Shown here one piece after another: positions 40,778 through 41,334 of a DNA stretch of 41,334 nt. The position numbers and the translations under genes were made by a program. Under the pieces are notes generated by a model. It was given only the letters and a program-made list of their open reading frames with translations, was not told where the DNA came from and ran no database searches. The stretch covers positions 1-41,334 of the forward strand of contig JAKLLB010000030.1 in assembly GCA_023150345.1 (NCBI GenBank). The letters are read 5' to 3'. The stretch is from Aquabacterium sp. GTDB lineage: Bacteria; Pseudomonadota; Gammaproteobacteria; Burkholderiales; Burkholderiaceae_C. Numbering within the stretch: position 1 is the first letter of the stretch; each line of letters starts with the position of its first letter.

Positions 40778-41334
40778 ATGGCACGCAAGATCCCCTCGCT
40801 GCAGGGCCTGAGCTGTTTCGAGGCCGCCGCCCGGCACGAGAGCTACACCCGGGCCGCCCACGAGCTGGCGCTGACCCAGGGTGCGGTGTCGCGCCAGATT
40901 GCGACACTGGAGGACTTCCTGGGCGTGACGCTGTTTCGGCGCACTCGCCACGGGGTGGCACTGACACCCGCTGGGACGGCCTACGCCCGACAGGTGGCCC
41001 GCCGGCTGGATGGCCTGGAGCGGGACACGCTGGACGCGATGGCCTTGCCAGCCTCTGGCGGGGCGATCCACCTGGCTGCGGTGCCCACCTTTGCCACGCG
41101 CTGGCTGTTGCCGCGGCTGCCGCTGCTGGCGCGCGAGCATCCCGACATCACGGTGCACGTGGATACCCAGACCCGCCCGTTCATGTTTGCCGAAACCGAG
41201 CACGACGCGGCGCTGTACGCGGGCACCCCGCAGCAGGTGGCGCATTGGGCCGGCACGCGCGCGACCCTGCTGCTGACCGAGGCGGTGCTGCCGCTGGCCA
41301 GCCCCGCGCTGCTGGCCGGCCGACGCCGCTGGAC
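40778..41334 (+). CDS. LysR-family transcriptional regulator (C-terminus cut by window edge)
   Basis: The first 185 residues of a LysR-type regulator. The N-terminal winged helix-turn-helix is LQGLSCFEAAARHESYTRAAHELALTQGAVSRQIATLEDFLGVTLFRR, with the substrate domain starting AIHLAAVPTFATRWLLPRLP in the GcvA-like style. The ATG at 40778 has GGAGA upstream. It is divergent from gcdH, the usual arrangement for a GcdR-like activator of glutaryl-CoA degradation. About 110-120 residues lie beyond the window. No clear T-N11-A site was found in the intergenic region. Confidence 0.9.
   Translation, partial: MARKIPSLQGLSCFEAAARHESYTRAAHELALTQGAVSRQIATLEDFLGVTLFRRTRHGVALTPAGTAYARQVARRLDGLERDTLDAMALPASGGAIHLAAVPTFATRWLLPRLPLLAREHPDITVHVDTQTRPFMFAETEHDAALYAGTPQQVAHWAGTRATLLLTEAVLPLASPALLAGRRRW

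Noticed and set aside
1-41334. CRISPR array, prophage or insertion sequence
   Set aside because: No regularly spaced repeats, transposase or integrase, or target-site duplications were seen.

Overview
The window looks like a chromosomal segment of a high-GC betaproteobacterium of the order Burkholderiales, probably near the Rubrivivax/Leptothrix/Ideonella/Roseateles group. This rests on very GC-rich codon use, the pepN-fbp order, and many Burkholderiales-type families (DUF4212/SSS symporter cluster, DUF2946, PCu(A)C, DUF3617, YeeE/DUF6691). The genus is an inference. Both ends cut genes: fbp on the left and a LysR regulator on the right. I see no rRNA, tRNA, IS element, prophage or CRISPR array.

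Layout. 1-4670 (minus): prfB with its programmed +1 frameshift, pepN and fbp. 4906-10916 (plus): a small membrane protein, a TPR protein, then DUF4212 subunit, Na+/solute symporter, CBS/nucleotidyltransferase regulator and DEDDh exonuclease, a conserved solute-uptake cluster. 10934-12202 (minus): a putative Na+/H+ antiporter, divergent from a GH44 lipoprotein endoglucanase (12501-14765). 14807-17278: an alpha/beta hydrolase, a GNAT and a YeeE/DUF6691 sulfur-transport pair. 17367-19238: a tryptophanase operon with a recognisable TnaC leader peptide. 19357-21985: an acyl-CoA synthetase and a two-domain sulfurtransferase. 22009-23512 (minus): a DUF2975-XRE-proline-rich operon with an AT-rich palindromic operator on its core promoter.

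23546-28728 (minus): a probable copper-uptake operon of DUF2946 leader ORF, TonB-dependent receptor, beta-propeller protein with a CECC motif, thioredoxin-like protein and small membrane protein. After ybaK (plus) come a pectinacetylesterase-family hydrolase and a periplasmic helical protein (minus). 31510-33244 (minus) is a second copper operon: DUF2946 leader ORF, Crp/Fnr regulator and PCu(A)C chaperone. 33456-34498: plsY and a RidA protein. 34636-38033: a serine-hydrolase-like lipoprotein, YciO, DUF3617 and a PHP phosphoesterase. 38148 to the end: glutaryl-CoA dehydrogenase and a class III CoA-transferase, divergent from a LysR regulator.

The most striking feature is the density of regulation by translating ribosomes: the prfB frameshift, a TnaC-type Trp-sensing peptide ending at UGA, and two DUF2946 ORFs carrying CXXC plus a C-terminal RAPP-type arrest motif (RGPP and RAPP). 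The DUF2946 architecture matches the copper-sensing CruR upstream ORF described in Bordetella pertussis, and here it heads two different operons. Together these give the region a copper-response programme for uptake, periplasmic handling and regulation.
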